Assembly: GCA_905233165.1 (NCBI GenBank)
Contig: CAJODL010000001.1
Location: forward strand, 310,001 to 374,000
Source: an uncultured Prevotella sp.
GTDB taxonomy: Bacteria; Bacteroidota; Bacteroidia; Bacteroidales; Bacteroidaceae
Length of the DNA stretch: 64,000 nt
Direction of reading: 5' to 3'
The notes under the pieces were generated by a model. It saw nothing but the letters and a program-made list of their open reading frames with translations. It had not been told where the DNA came from and searched no databases. The position numbers and the translations under genes are program-made. Below, one piece after another: positions 22,527-30,377 of this stretch (position 1 is its first letter; each line of letters opens with the position of its first letter).

Positions 22527-25015
22527 ATTTCGCTTTGTACCAATGCTGCCAGTTCTTCATAAGAATTGGCGGCATTTGGTTTTATTAGTGGTAGATATTC
22601 TACTGATATATGGTTTGGCATAGGAAGTATGCGTCCTCTTGGCATAGCCTTGAAGGCTCCCTGTATGCAAACTGGTAGAATAGGTACATTCAATTCTTTT
22701 GAAAGGATGGCGAAGGTTTTTCTGAAAGGATTCATAGCTCCATCATGTGTACGCTTTCCTTCTGGGAAGATTACGATGCTCTTACCCTGTTTCAGAACTT
22801 CTGCCATCTTTAATATTGAGTTCTTCAGGTTCTTGCGCTCCATAAGGATGATGTTGTGGCGTCCAGCGAGATGTCTTCTGATAGCGCCTTGAACATGCTC
22901 CTCTGTTGCGTAGAAGTAAAACTCCTTTATCTGTTGAGCAGACAATCCGCTTATTACCAATGGACCATCAATATAGCTTTGATGGTTTCCAGCCAAAATT
23001 ACTGGCCCATGTGCTGGGATGTTCTCTGTTCCACTTATTGTAAGACGATTATTGAAGTGTAGATATGCCTTGAACATCTTTGCATATAGCGTATGGGTAG
23101 GAGAAGTCATTGGCAGCACGAGGTCTTTCGACTCGCTGTTCATGATATCATGCCAATTTATCGACTCTACCTTTACTTCTTCGTGATGTGTCCCCTTTGA
23201 CTTACATCTTTCAGCAATAGCAGCCATATTCTTGAAATTAGCCATTTCATCGGCATCAATAGTAATATTGAAGCGCTGTTCCAGGAAACTTTGCAGGCCT
23301 ACTTTATCAAGGCTGTCGAAAGCAAGGTCTGTCTCTATGTGACTGTCAGCCTTTATGGCTATGTGTTTCTCCTCGAAGATGTATGTTGCTATCGCCTGTA
23401 GTTCAGGATTGTCTGCAAAAACTGGTGCTTCGACCTTCTTTGGGGTGTTGACTTCCTTATTTTCTAGAATATCCTTTAATTTGAATCTCTGGAGTTTTTC
23501 AAGTTTTGTGCGTGGTAAGTCCCCATGATAGATGAAGATATTCATTATCTTCTTATAGTTCTCGACAGTTTTATTGTATGGCTGTATAACGTTTTCTTTT
23601 AAGAAATCCTCGGTTGCATCGGCACGTTGAGGTACTATAATAGCCCAAAGAGCATCATTCTTCTCTGTAACAGCGACCTCCTTTACATATGTATCATACT
23701 TCTCCAGTTGGAATTCTATCTCATTAGGCTGTACGTTCTTACCATTCGAAAGAACTATTATCTCCTTCTTTCTTCCTGTAATGGTAACTCTTCCTTCCTC
23801 GTCAATCTGTGCCAAATCACCAGTATGTAGGAAACCATCACTATCTATTACATCAGCGGTTTCCTGTGGGCGGTTGTAGTAGCCAAGCATAAGGTTCTTG
23901 CCTCGTGCACATAGTTCTTCTTCTACAATCTTCACCTCAACAGAAGGTAGGGGCTTTCCACTACATCCGGGAATATAGTCGCCTGGACGTGTGAATGCTA
24001 TGATTGGAGCTGTTTCTGTCATTCCGTAACCTTCCAATACTTCTAATCCCAATGTTGTGAGACCATTTCCAATCTCGGTATCGAGGGCAGCACCTCCAGA
24101 AACACAATAATCCAAGTGTCCTCCCATCTTCTTGTGTACACTCTGGAAGATGAATCGTGACAAAGACCTGTTATTGATGGTAGCACAAAGATTAAATAGT
24201 GCGCGAGTTACGAAGTTCGAGTCAATCTTCTTTTTTATTGCAGTATATAAAGTCTGCCATAGACGAGGGACACCTATCATGATAGCCACCTTACCCTTAC
24301 ACAAAGTATCCATAATATCAGGTCCGGATAAGGTAGGGCAGATAGCGATGCCACCACCTCGTGTAATAGGAGCAATAAGGCATCCCATCAAAGGCAGGAT
24401 ATGATGTACAGGAAGTAACATTAAAACTCGTCGTTCAGTATTGTAAATAGGTACTTCGTCAGCAACGCCACTGATATTTGCTTCCAGATTGTCATACGAA
24501 AGCATAACACCTTTTGGAGAACCAGTAGTACCAGAAGTGTATATTATGAGACAAGGAGTGTCCTTATCTCCTTCAAATGTCATCTCCTGAACATCTGTTA
24601 ACGAATGATTGCCTTTTTCTGCCTTGAGACTCATCATTTCCATCTCGTGTCCTGCTTGTGCCATAGCTTCTTTTGCTATGCTACAGGTGTTTTCTGACAC
24701 CCATATACCACAGGGCTTGCAGTCATTTATGATATATGCCAAATCATTAGCAGTACTTGTGGCATCAACAGGAATAGCAATAAATCCTGCACGCCAGATG
24801 CCAAAGAAAGCATATACCCATTCCTCTCTATTCTCGGAGAAGAGAATGATTCTTTTTGCATACTTGTCTGCTTCGGCTTGTTGACTTGCAACAGATGATG
24901 TGTTGAACTTCTGCAGGTTTTCTGCGTATTCAACGATGTGCTGCATCATTTCTGCATAACTCACCTCGTGCTCTGGGGTAATAATAGCAGCTTTGTGAAA
25001 ATCCTTTATGGTCAT
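22511..25015 (-). CDS. Fused long-chain acyl ligase, acyl carrier domain and PlsC acyltransferase
   Basis: 834 aa from ATG 25015 (MTIKDFHKAAIITPEHEVSY); an upstream in-frame ATG at 25117 lies beyond the promoter. Three modules: AMP-binding ligase (about 1-525; YTSGTTGSPKG 159-169, GYGMTE 329-334, TGD 398-400); acyl-carrier-like domain (about 535-605) with the phosphopantetheine serine S568 in FDSLD; and PlsC-type lysophospholipid acyltransferase (about 640-834; NHQSYID 677-683, FPEG 750-753). The ligase would activate a fatty acid, the carrier hold it, and PlsC transfer it to a lysophospholipid, as Aas does in E. coli with a separate ACP. This is inferred from domain order. It is monocistronic, with its own promoter. 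Confidence 0.9.
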   Translation of the reverse strand: MTIKDFHKAAIITPEHEVSYAEMMQHIVEYAENLQKFNTSSVASQQAEADKYAKRIILFSENREEWVYAFFGIWRAGFIAIPVDATSTANDLAYIINDCKPCGIWVSENTCSIAKEAMAQAGHEMEMMSLKAEKGNHSLTDVQEMTFEGDKDTPCLIIYTSGTTGSPKGVMLSYDNLEANISGVADEVPIYNTERRVLMLLPVHHILPLMGCLIAPITRGGGIAICPTLSGPDIMDTLCKGKVAIMIGVPRLWQTLYTAIKKKIDSNFVTRALFNLCATINNRSLSRFIFQSVHKKMGGHLDYCVSGGAALDTEIGNGLTTLGLEVLEGYGMTETAPIIAFTRPGDYIPGCSGKPLPSVEVKIVEEELCARGKNLMLGYYNRPQETADVIDSDGFLHTGDLAQIDEEGRVTITGRKKEIIVLSNGKNVQPNEIEFQLEKYDTYVKEVAVTEKNDALWAIIVPQRADATEDFLKENVIQPYNKTVENYKKIMNIFIYHGDLPRTKLEKLQRFKLKDILENKEVNTPKKVEAPVFADNPELQAIATYIFEEKHIAIKADSHIETDLAFDSLDKVGLQSFLEQRFNITIDADEMANFKNMAAIAERCKSKGTHHEEVKVESINWHDIMNSESKDLVLPMTSPTHTLYAKMFKAYLHFNNRLTISGTENIPAHGPVILAGNHQSYIDGPLVISGLSAQQIKEFYFYATEEHVQGAIRRHLAGRHNIILMERKNLKNSILKMAEVLKQGKSIVIFPEGKRTHDGAMNPFRKTFAILSKELNVPILPVCIQGAFKAMPRGRILPMPNHISVEYLPLIKPNAANSYEELAALVQSEINAKL

Positions 25016-25036
25016 GTTGGTAGAAATATTTTGGGA

Positions 25037-25068
25037 CAAAGGTACGAAAAAAACGATAAAAGTGCAAA
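25037..25068 (-). promoter_or_regulatory. Promoter of the acyl ligase fusion gene
   Basis: On the minus strand, TTTG (25068-25065), 20 bases, TACCTTTG (25044-25037). Predicted transcription start lies about 15 bases before ATG 25015. Confidence 0.85.
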
Positions 25069-25094
25069 AGAAAAGCATTTTTTCTTCTATATAA

Positions 25095-25288
25095 AAAAGA
25101 ACAATCCCCGCAAACACATCGGGGATTGTCTTTTACTCTAGCCTAAATTCCTTGCCTATACCTTCACAGGTACGATAGCAAATAATAGACTGAATGTCTT
25201 TGCATCTTCACAGACTTAGACGATTCTATTAAACAAAATGAATTATAATTTTTTTATTAACTTTTAATATACGATTATTTACTAACTT
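25095..25288 (-). ncRNA. Candidate small RNA (6S/Bacteroidales-1-like?)
   Basis: On the minus strand a -7 box TAACTTTG (25301-25294) is preceded at 20 bases by ATTG (25325-25322), and a strong terminator ends the stretch at 25101-25129. No reading frame of note lies in between. The transcript would be about 190 bases. Within it, TTGCTAT...ACCT-GTGA-AGGT-ATAGGCAA forms a long hairpin and GTCTAA can pair with TTAGGC further out, giving an extended rod-like fold. Such a fold and size are compatible with 6S-type RNAs, including the Bacteroidales-1 class, but the identity is a guess. It lies between two minus-strand genes and could also be the trailing part of the GH5 mRNA. Confidence 0.45.
25101..25129 (-). 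terminator. Rho-independent terminator
   Basis: ACAATCCCCG (25101-25110) and CGGGGATTGT (25120-25129) form a perfect 10-bp stem. On the minus strand it is followed by TCTTTTTTATAT, a good T-run, so it stops the candidate RNA or GH5 transcripts before the acyl-ligase promoter. Confidence 0.85.
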
Positions 25289-25293
25289 GGGTG

Positions 25294-25325
25294 CAAAGTT
25301 ACGACTTATTATTTATTTGTGCAAT
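25294..25325 (-). promoter_or_regulatory. Promoter of the candidate small RNA
   Basis: Minus strand: ATTG, 20 bases, TAACTTTG followed by GCACCC, the same downstream context as other strong promoters here. One mismatch in the -33 box. Confidence 0.6.
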
Positions 25326-25422
25326 AGCATTTTCAGCGAAAAAAAGTGCATATTTGTAAAATATAAAGCAAATCTCTGCCAAGAATGCTTGACGGAGACT
25401 TGTTTTTGTTATGTTTTGTCCT

Positions 25423-27552
25423 TTATCTTACGAGAACCTTTTTCTTTCCAACGATATAGAAACCAGGAGCAAGTCCTTGTGTTGCCTGTTCAATATTGAC
25501 GGCCTTTCTTACTGGCTGTCCTGTCATTGTCCAAACGTCAACTACTTGCTGATCTTCCGATTCTACGACAGCAACTCCAGTGGTCTCTTCGCGAGAATAG
25601 TCGCTATTGTTTGTCAGGTACATATCGTTAACCATAATATTTTGGCTACCTGTGCCCCAGAAGCTGACAATCCGAATGTTCTTTGTGTCAAGAGCCTGTC
25701 CTTTCTTGTTTCCGTCGCTGGTATATTTTGCTGTTTGCAAGTTCAGGACGATAAGGGTTTTCGAGCCAAAGTCTGGTGTACTACAGCAAGGTGTCCAGAT
25801 ACTTCCTTCAGTGAAGATGTTTAGGTGGCTGCTGCTACTTGTAGTCTTTAGTTTGATTACGAGATATTTATAACCAGACATATCAGCACCATCTTTATAT
25901 TCCCATCCCATCTGTCCCCACTGTCCTGGGACGAAGGTGTGGGTTTTCTCATAATATTTACCCTGTGCAAAGAGGTCGGTATTGATGTATTGTGCGCTGA
26001 ATGGGAAGAAGCTCGAACGTACAGTAAATGATGTTTCCTGTGTATTGTCCAATGGGTCGGTATATGATACTTTGACGTTTGCGATGCCCTCTTTACGACC
26101 AAAAATCAGTCCGTCTTCTATGTCTATTGCATCGCTGTTCACCTCATAAACAGCCTGTGAAGAGATATTTCCTGTATGTCCATAGTGATATGTTGCTATC
26201 AGCTGAGGGCTGCAAGAGTTGCCAATCATCATCTCTATCTCATCCTTTGGCACTTCTACCTTTTCCACCTTAAGCAAATCCTCACCATATTCTATATAGT
26301 CAGCTTGTGGATAATCTACATTATAATATTCCGCATACCAATCCATACAAGCCTTTCCGCAGGCTTCCTCCATACCTCCAAAGGCTGGTGACACCTTATT
26401 ATTATTTATAAGGTCATCGATGTCTATGAGGCATCCTGTACCAGAAAGTGTCATCGAAATATTTCCGAAATGATCGAGCATAGTCTTGTATGCATTTCCC
26501 CACTTTGATGTAGAGCCGGTTGCCCATGTTCCATAGTTAGGCTGTACCCAGTTGCCGTGTTCGTCATAGTGTCCTTGGGCATCAGGATTTACAGGACTCC
26601 AATCGACTTCTGTTATAATGATAGGATTAGTATCAACCACAGGCACTTGCTTGTGGAAGTTGTTGATTTTATTCTGTGGGTCAGGATTGTCATCGCTACA
26701 TCCATACCATCCGCAGTAGTCATGGACAGCATAACCTATGTTATAGCCCTCGATAGGGTGGGTAGCATAACTCGTATAGTTAGCCTGCCATCCTGTGCCA
26801 GGAACCCAGATAATACCGGTGAAACCGTTAGATCTTATCTTTTCAACGATAGGCTGGAAGTAGTCATGAAGAGCTTTTGGGTCGTCTTCTCCCTTAGCAT
26901 TCTTCAGGGCTACTGGTTCGTTGGCAAGCTCTATGCTTACCTGTCCAGCATATTTCTTTACGTTGTTTAGCTGCGTGAAGATGTCCCATACAGTCATCAA
27001 ATACTGCTGGTAGTAATCGCCCACCTTCAGATTTGGAGGGCAAACGCCTGGCGGACGCACCACAACATACATCCCATGATCCAATGCCTTCTTTATCAGA
27101 GGCCAGTAGAGATTTACAAGGTAGGTCTTCAATCTTGTAGGATTAAACTTCTTGATATCTGCCTCGCTGGTTGCTTCGCTTGGCTGACCCGCTGAACCAG
27201 GATAGACATAACTGCTGCTTGGGTCATTGGTCCATGCAGGATCAAGGTGCAGACGGAATACGTTACACTTTGCCTTCTCCAAGCCTGTAAATATCTTCTC
27301 GAAATAGTTTTTACACTTTGTGGCACCAGATGAGTCGTAATTAGTGCCACTTCCGTCCCAAGGGCTACCCCAACGCCAGCCGTTGAAATACATATTCGGA
27401 GTATCCATCACACCATGCAGCACTACATGGTTGCCTTGTTGATCAACAAGCCATTTGCCCTCAACATGCAATGTGGGCAAAGTTGTCACTTCCTGTGCCC
27501 AGGACAATGTGGCAAAGAGGCAAGTCGCAAGGCATACATAAAATCTTTTCAT
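25423..27552 (-). CDS. Secreted glycoside hydrolase family 5 enzyme with C-terminal sorting tail
   Basis: 709 aa from ATG 27552 (MKRFYVCLATCLFATLSWAQ), which gives a clean signal peptide; an ATG at 27603 would spoil it. The GH5 catalytic domain spans about 25-415: acid/base E212 in LANEP, nucleophile E315 in IITEVDW, and H277 in AVHDYCGW. GH5 enzymes are retaining endo-beta-glucanases, mannanases and related hydrolases; the subfamily and substrate cannot be read here. A bacterial Ig-like domain (about 428-525), a beta-sandwich module (about 530-665) and a tail ending FYIVGKKKVLVR, like type IX sorting signals, follow. It stands alone, downstream of the regulator and its repeat block on the same strand. 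Confidence 0.88.
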   Translation of the reverse strand: MKRFYVCLATCLFATLSWAQEVTTLPTLHVEGKWLVDQQGNHVVLHGVMDTPNMYFNGWRWGSPWDGSGTNYDSSGATKCKNYFEKIFTGLEKAKCNVFRLHLDPAWTNDPSSSYVYPGSAGQPSEATSEADIKKFNPTRLKTYLVNLYWPLIKKALDHGMYVVVRPPGVCPPNLKVGDYYQQYLMTVWDIFTQLNNVKKYAGQVSIELANEPVALKNAKGEDDPKALHDYFQPIVEKIRSNGFTGIIWVPGTGWQANYTSYATHPIEGYNIGYAVHDYCGWYGCSDDNPDPQNKINNFHKQVPVVDTNPIIITEVDWSPVNPDAQGHYDEHGNWVQPNYGTWATGSTSKWGNAYKTMLDHFGNISMTLSGTGCLIDIDDLINNNKVSPAFGGMEEACGKACMDWYAEYYNVDYPQADYIEYGEDLLKVEKVEVPKDEIEMMIGNSCSPQLIATYHYGHTGNISSQAVYEVNSDAIDIEDGLIFGRKEGIANVKVSYTDPLDNTQETSFTVRSSFFPFSAQYINTDLFAQGKYYEKTHTFVPGQWGQMGWEYKDGADMSGYKYLVIKLKTTSSSSHLNIFTEGSIWTPCCSTPDFGSKTLIVLNLQTAKYTSDGNKKGQALDTKNIRIVSFWGTGSQNIMVNDMYLTNNSDYSREETTGVAVVESEDQQVVDVWTMTGQPVRKAVNIEQATQGLAPGFYIVGKKKVLVR

Positions 27553-27581
27553 GAATTGTTTTTGTTTTAGTTTTGCGGCTG

Positions 27582-27589
27582 CAAAGGTA
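27582..27589 (-). promoter_or_regulatory. -7 box of the GH5 gene
   Basis: Minus strand TACCTTTG, 30 bases before ATG 27552. No -33 TTTG at the normal distance, so the promoter is probably activator-dependent. Confidence 0.6.
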
Positions 27590-27743
27590 GTAAGTTTTTT
27601 CAAAACTACTGTTCTCTTTTATATCATTAAGTTTTCAGAATATAACAAAGTGCATTTATTTGGTATAAAAACATGTTTTTCGAAGAAAAAATATTTGTTT
27701 TTGGGGGAAGAAAAAAGTTTTGTACGAGATAGATTTTTATTTT

Positions 27744-27859
27744 CCCCTAAGGATATTTTCTATCCAAGGGCCTTGAACATATGTTTCAGGCCTTTGGACA
27801 GTAGTTTACAGCCCTTGGACAGGTGTTTTAGGCCCTTGAACATAAGATATCCCTAGGGG
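27744..27859. repeat. Four 21-bp direct repeats inside an inverted repeat
   Basis: The core TTGRACA recurs at 27773, 27794, 27815 and 27836, exactly 21 bp apart, within the longer unit AGGSCCTTGRACA plus a T-rich end. The block is bracketed by imperfect 16-bp arms CCCCTAAGGATATTTT (27744-27759) and AAGATATCCCTAGGGG (27844-27859), 14 of 16 complementary and exactly 100 bp apart. The period equals two helical turns. Units also pair with each other (AAGGGCC with GGCCCTT). It could be a regulator-binding array, a bidirectional terminator-like structure or a miniature repeat element. Confidence 0.85.
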
Positions 27860-27947
27860 TAAATTATTTTTCCTCGGGAGGCAAACAAAAGTTTGTCGAG
27901 ACTTATGGGAATTTGCGTTATAAAAAAAAATTCTCAGTAGTGCCAAA

Positions 27948-30158
27948 TCAGTTTATCGTTTGGTTGACCTCTCCGTTGCGGTATTCTGTTGGTGTTACGC
28001 CAAACATCTGGCGGAAGCATTGGCTGAAATACCTTGCTGTCTGGAACCCTACTGTCAAGGAAACCTGGTTGACAGGCATGTCGGTCTGCTCCAGGAGGGA
28101 AGCGGCATGTTTCAGGCGCACGTTGCGCAGAAATTCGTTTGGCGTGATGCCAAGCATCTGCTGGGTCTTCTTGTATAGGTTGGCGCGGCTCATGGCGATG
28201 TCGCTTGCCATCTGGTCAACGGTATAGTCGATGTTGTCCATGTTCTCTCCGATCGCCTTGAGGAGTTTTTCTACCAATATCTCCTCTTCTTTGTTGGTGG
28301 AAATCTCTTTTGGTACGATGTTTACGGACTGGGCGAACTTATGCCGGGCTTCGTCACGCAGTTCAAAGAGTCGGTTTATTCGCTCTTCATTGATGCGCTC
28401 CATCTGCTGCTTGCGTTTCTTCAGGTATAGGTGAATGAGAACGGCAATGACACAGAGGGTCAGTAGAACATAGAATGTCTTTGCCCACCATGTGAGCCAT
28501 AGAGGCGGCAGGATTTCTATTTCCATAATGTTTGTCTCGCCCCATTTCCCGTCCGGGGAGGAAGCTTGTACCTCAAAGCGGTAGTTGCCAGGCTGTAGTG
28601 CCATATAGTGTGCAGAGCCTTTCCCGCTTCCATCGTTTACGATGTTCCATTCCTGCTCCAAGGGGAAGAGCCTGTAGCGGTAGCGGGTATGCGAAGGAGC
28701 GGCATAATCAAGGGCAGAGAACTGGATAGTGAGATAATTCTGGTCATGTGCAAGCCTTATATCCTCCATGACAGTATCATGGTCATTCACACGAAAAGCT
28801 GTTATCACTACTGGCAGAGGCTTTGTGTCGGCAATTATCGAGTCAGGCTGAAACATGACAGCCTGCGAGCCTCCAGATACGAATACCAGCTGTCCGTCTT
28901 CTGTAAGGCAGGCGGCGCGTTCCATCATGTTGGTGGCAGGTATGCCGTCTTCATTTCCCAGGTTTACGACGGAAGGAGTGATGCGCGATATGCCACATGA
29001 GGTACCAGCCCACACTCTGCCTTTTATGTCGAGAGCAAGGCTGCGAATGCAGTTGTTGCGTATTCCCTCGATACGTTGGGCTTTCCACGTTGCAAGCTCC
29101 ACTTGAAAAAGCCCGTTCTGCGTTCCTATCCACAAACCTCCCTCGTTGTCACGCATCATGCAGTTGTATTTCGTAGCATAGCGTTCTATCTCAGCGGCAG
29201 GCGGAAACGCTGCAATGGTGTCAGCCTGAGTGTCGAGCATAAGGATGCCGTTCTGGGCATATACTATCGTCCAGCGTCCGTCAATGGGGCAGGCTCCTAC
29301 GAAATGGCGGTATTTGTTGAGTGTCGGCAGTTTCGTATTCAGCGGCGTGAATGCAGATTGTGCGGGATAGAAGTAACCCAATGTTGAGAGAGAGTCGCAC
29401 AAGAGGTATCGTCCTTTGCCCAGTTGCTGGATGAAGGTAGTGCGATTATGGGGCAGCCCCTTTACATTGCTTTTATTATATAAGGTAAAAGTTCCTCTTT
29501 CTTCACACTCCACTCCGTTGGCTTTGCATCGCCAGATGCGTCCCTCTTGGTCTTTCATGCTGCGAGCTATGCCTATGAGGGGATTGTCGCCAAACAGCTC
29601 CTCTGCTTTGGCATGGCGTGGAGAGATATATACGATGCCATTGTTGCGAGTGCCTATCCACATGCCGCCTTGACGGTCCTGTGCCAAAGCGGTGTAGGTT
29701 TTTGACAGCCCGAGAGAGTCTATGCACTTCCTATGCCAGGTATTCGAGGCATTATTGGGGAGAAGCTTGCCTTTGGCAAACTGTTTCAAGGTGTTGTCGG
29801 TCAGACGCGGTTCTATATCGTAGCGGAAGGTGCGGGAGCGGGTGTCGAAAAGATATACGCGGTAGAAATCATGCAGCCATAGCAGCGAATCGCCTTGCCA
29901 CATGTGGCTGTACCCTTTGGCATAATTCTGCATTTGGAAGGTTCTGCCATAGTCGCAGGCTATGACATCGAAGCCGGCACCGTTTGACAGGCAGAAGACA
30001 CCTTCACAATTAATGAGCATCTGTCTGTTTGGAAGCTCTATGATTTGTTGTACTTCGCCTGTTGGTAAACCGTTGGCTACCATCCAGTGTCGATGTGTAG
30101 CCAAAGCCGTTGCGGACAGCAGCAAGAGCAGTATGCACAATAGTGATTTCTTTCTCAT
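27948..30158 (-). CDS. Membrane one-component regulator: HTCS-like propeller sensor with AraC domain, kinase missing
   Basis: 736 aa. Order: signal peptide/anchor (1-20), periplasmic two-component-type beta-propeller (about 22-440; repeats such as GGMWIGTRNNGI and GGLWIGTQNGL), Y_Y_Y domain (about 450-550), one membrane helix (about 557-578), basic coiled linker (579-635), and an AraC-type helix-turn-helix (about 640-730; MSRANLYKKTQ, ITPNEFLRNVRL). Hybrid two-component systems of Bacteroidota have histidine kinase, phosphoacceptor and receiver domains between the helix and the AraC part; all are absent, and the sequence runs straight on without frameshift. It should sense a glycan fragment in the periplasm and act on DNA from the membrane (inference). 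It is divergent from the lyase/GH30 operon, with TTTAGAC repeats between. Confidence 0.88.
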   Translation of the reverse strand: MRKKSLLCILLLLLSATALATHRHWMVANGLPTGEVQQIIELPNRQMLINCEGVFCLSNGAGFDVIACDYGRTFQMQNYAKGYSHMWQGDSLLWLHDFYRVYLFDTRSRTFRYDIEPRLTDNTLKQFAKGKLLPNNASNTWHRKCIDSLGLSKTYTALAQDRQGGMWIGTRNNGIVYISPRHAKAEELFGDNPLIGIARSMKDQEGRIWRCKANGVECEERGTFTLYNKSNVKGLPHNRTTFIQQLGKGRYLLCDSLSTLGYFYPAQSAFTPLNTKLPTLNKYRHFVGACPIDGRWTIVYAQNGILMLDTQADTIAAFPPAAEIERYATKYNCMMRDNEGGLWIGTQNGLFQVELATWKAQRIEGIRNNCIRSLALDIKGRVWAGTSCGISRITPSVVNLGNEDGIPATNMMERAACLTEDGQLVFVSGGSQAVMFQPDSIIADTKPLPVVITAFRVNDHDTVMEDIRLAHDQNYLTIQFSALDYAAPSHTRYRYRLFPLEQEWNIVNDGSGKGSAHYMALQPGNYRFEVQASSPDGKWGETNIMEIEILPPLWLTWWAKTFYVLLTLCVIAVLIHLYLKKRKQQMERINEERINRLFELRDEARHKFAQSVNIVPKEISTNKEEEILVEKLLKAIGENMDNIDYTVDQMASDIAMSRANLYKKTQQMLGITPNEFLRNVRLKHAASLLEQTDMPVNQVSLTVGFQTARYFSQCFRQMFGVTPTEYRNGEVNQTIN

Positions 30159-30181
30159 AAAATACTTATACTAACCGCTTG

Positions 30182-30189
30182 CAAAGATA
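30182..30189 (-). promoter_or_regulatory. -7 box of the regulator gene
   Basis: Minus strand TATCTTTG, 24 bases before ATG 30158. No well-spaced -33 box. Confidence 0.5.
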
Positions 30190-30237
30190 GTGTTTTTTTG
30201 TGAGAAATAAATCCGACAAGTGCAAAAATTATCTCAA

Positions 30238-30306
30238 AACAGGTACAAGAATTGTCTAAATGTCGATTTAGACGATATTTTTTTGCATTTTTAGACAACA
30301 GGTGCA
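30238..30306. promoter_or_regulatory. Probable operator: TTTAGAC repeats between divergent genes
   Basis: A perfect palindrome GTCTAAAT-GTCG-ATTTAGAC (30254-30273) and a third TTTAGAC (30290-30296, 23 bp on) are flanked by direct repeats AACAGGTACA (30238-30247) and AACAGGTGCA (30297-30306). The third copy ends about 10 bp before the expected -33 position of the operon promoter, a typical activator placement. Confidence 0.65.
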
Positions 30307-30328
30307 GTAATAGAAGAATAAATACATT

Positions 30329-30336
30329 TACTTTTG
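30329..30336 (+). promoter_or_regulatory. -7 box of the lyase/GH30 operon
   Basis: TACTTTTG matches TAnnTTTG; a -33 TTTG is absent at the normal spacing (only 30282-30285, too far), consistent with an activated promoter. Leader of about 36 bases. Confidence 0.65.
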
Positions 30337-30377
30337 CATCGGAAAATCAAAACGCCAAATAACTAAAGAAAACAACA

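Larger units (their letters stand above)
27553..27947. other. 395-bp gene-free region between the regulator and the GH5 gene
   Basis: AT-rich, with no convincing gene. It holds the GH5 -7 box, homopolymer-rich stretches, the 21-bp repeat block (27744-27859) and a small CAAAC-AAAA-GTTTG hairpin (27882-27895). Confidence 0.8.

Noticed and set aside
27766..27842. CRISPR array
   Set aside because: The repeats are 21 bp head to tail without unique spacers, and no cas genes are nearby.
27551..27856. Plus-strand frame ending in a heptad peptide repeat (RPLDSSL, QPLDRCF and similar)
   Set aside because: The repeat only mirrors the 21-bp DNA period, which is divisible by three. The frame crosses the GH5 promoter backwards and lacks a promoter or a plausible protein start.
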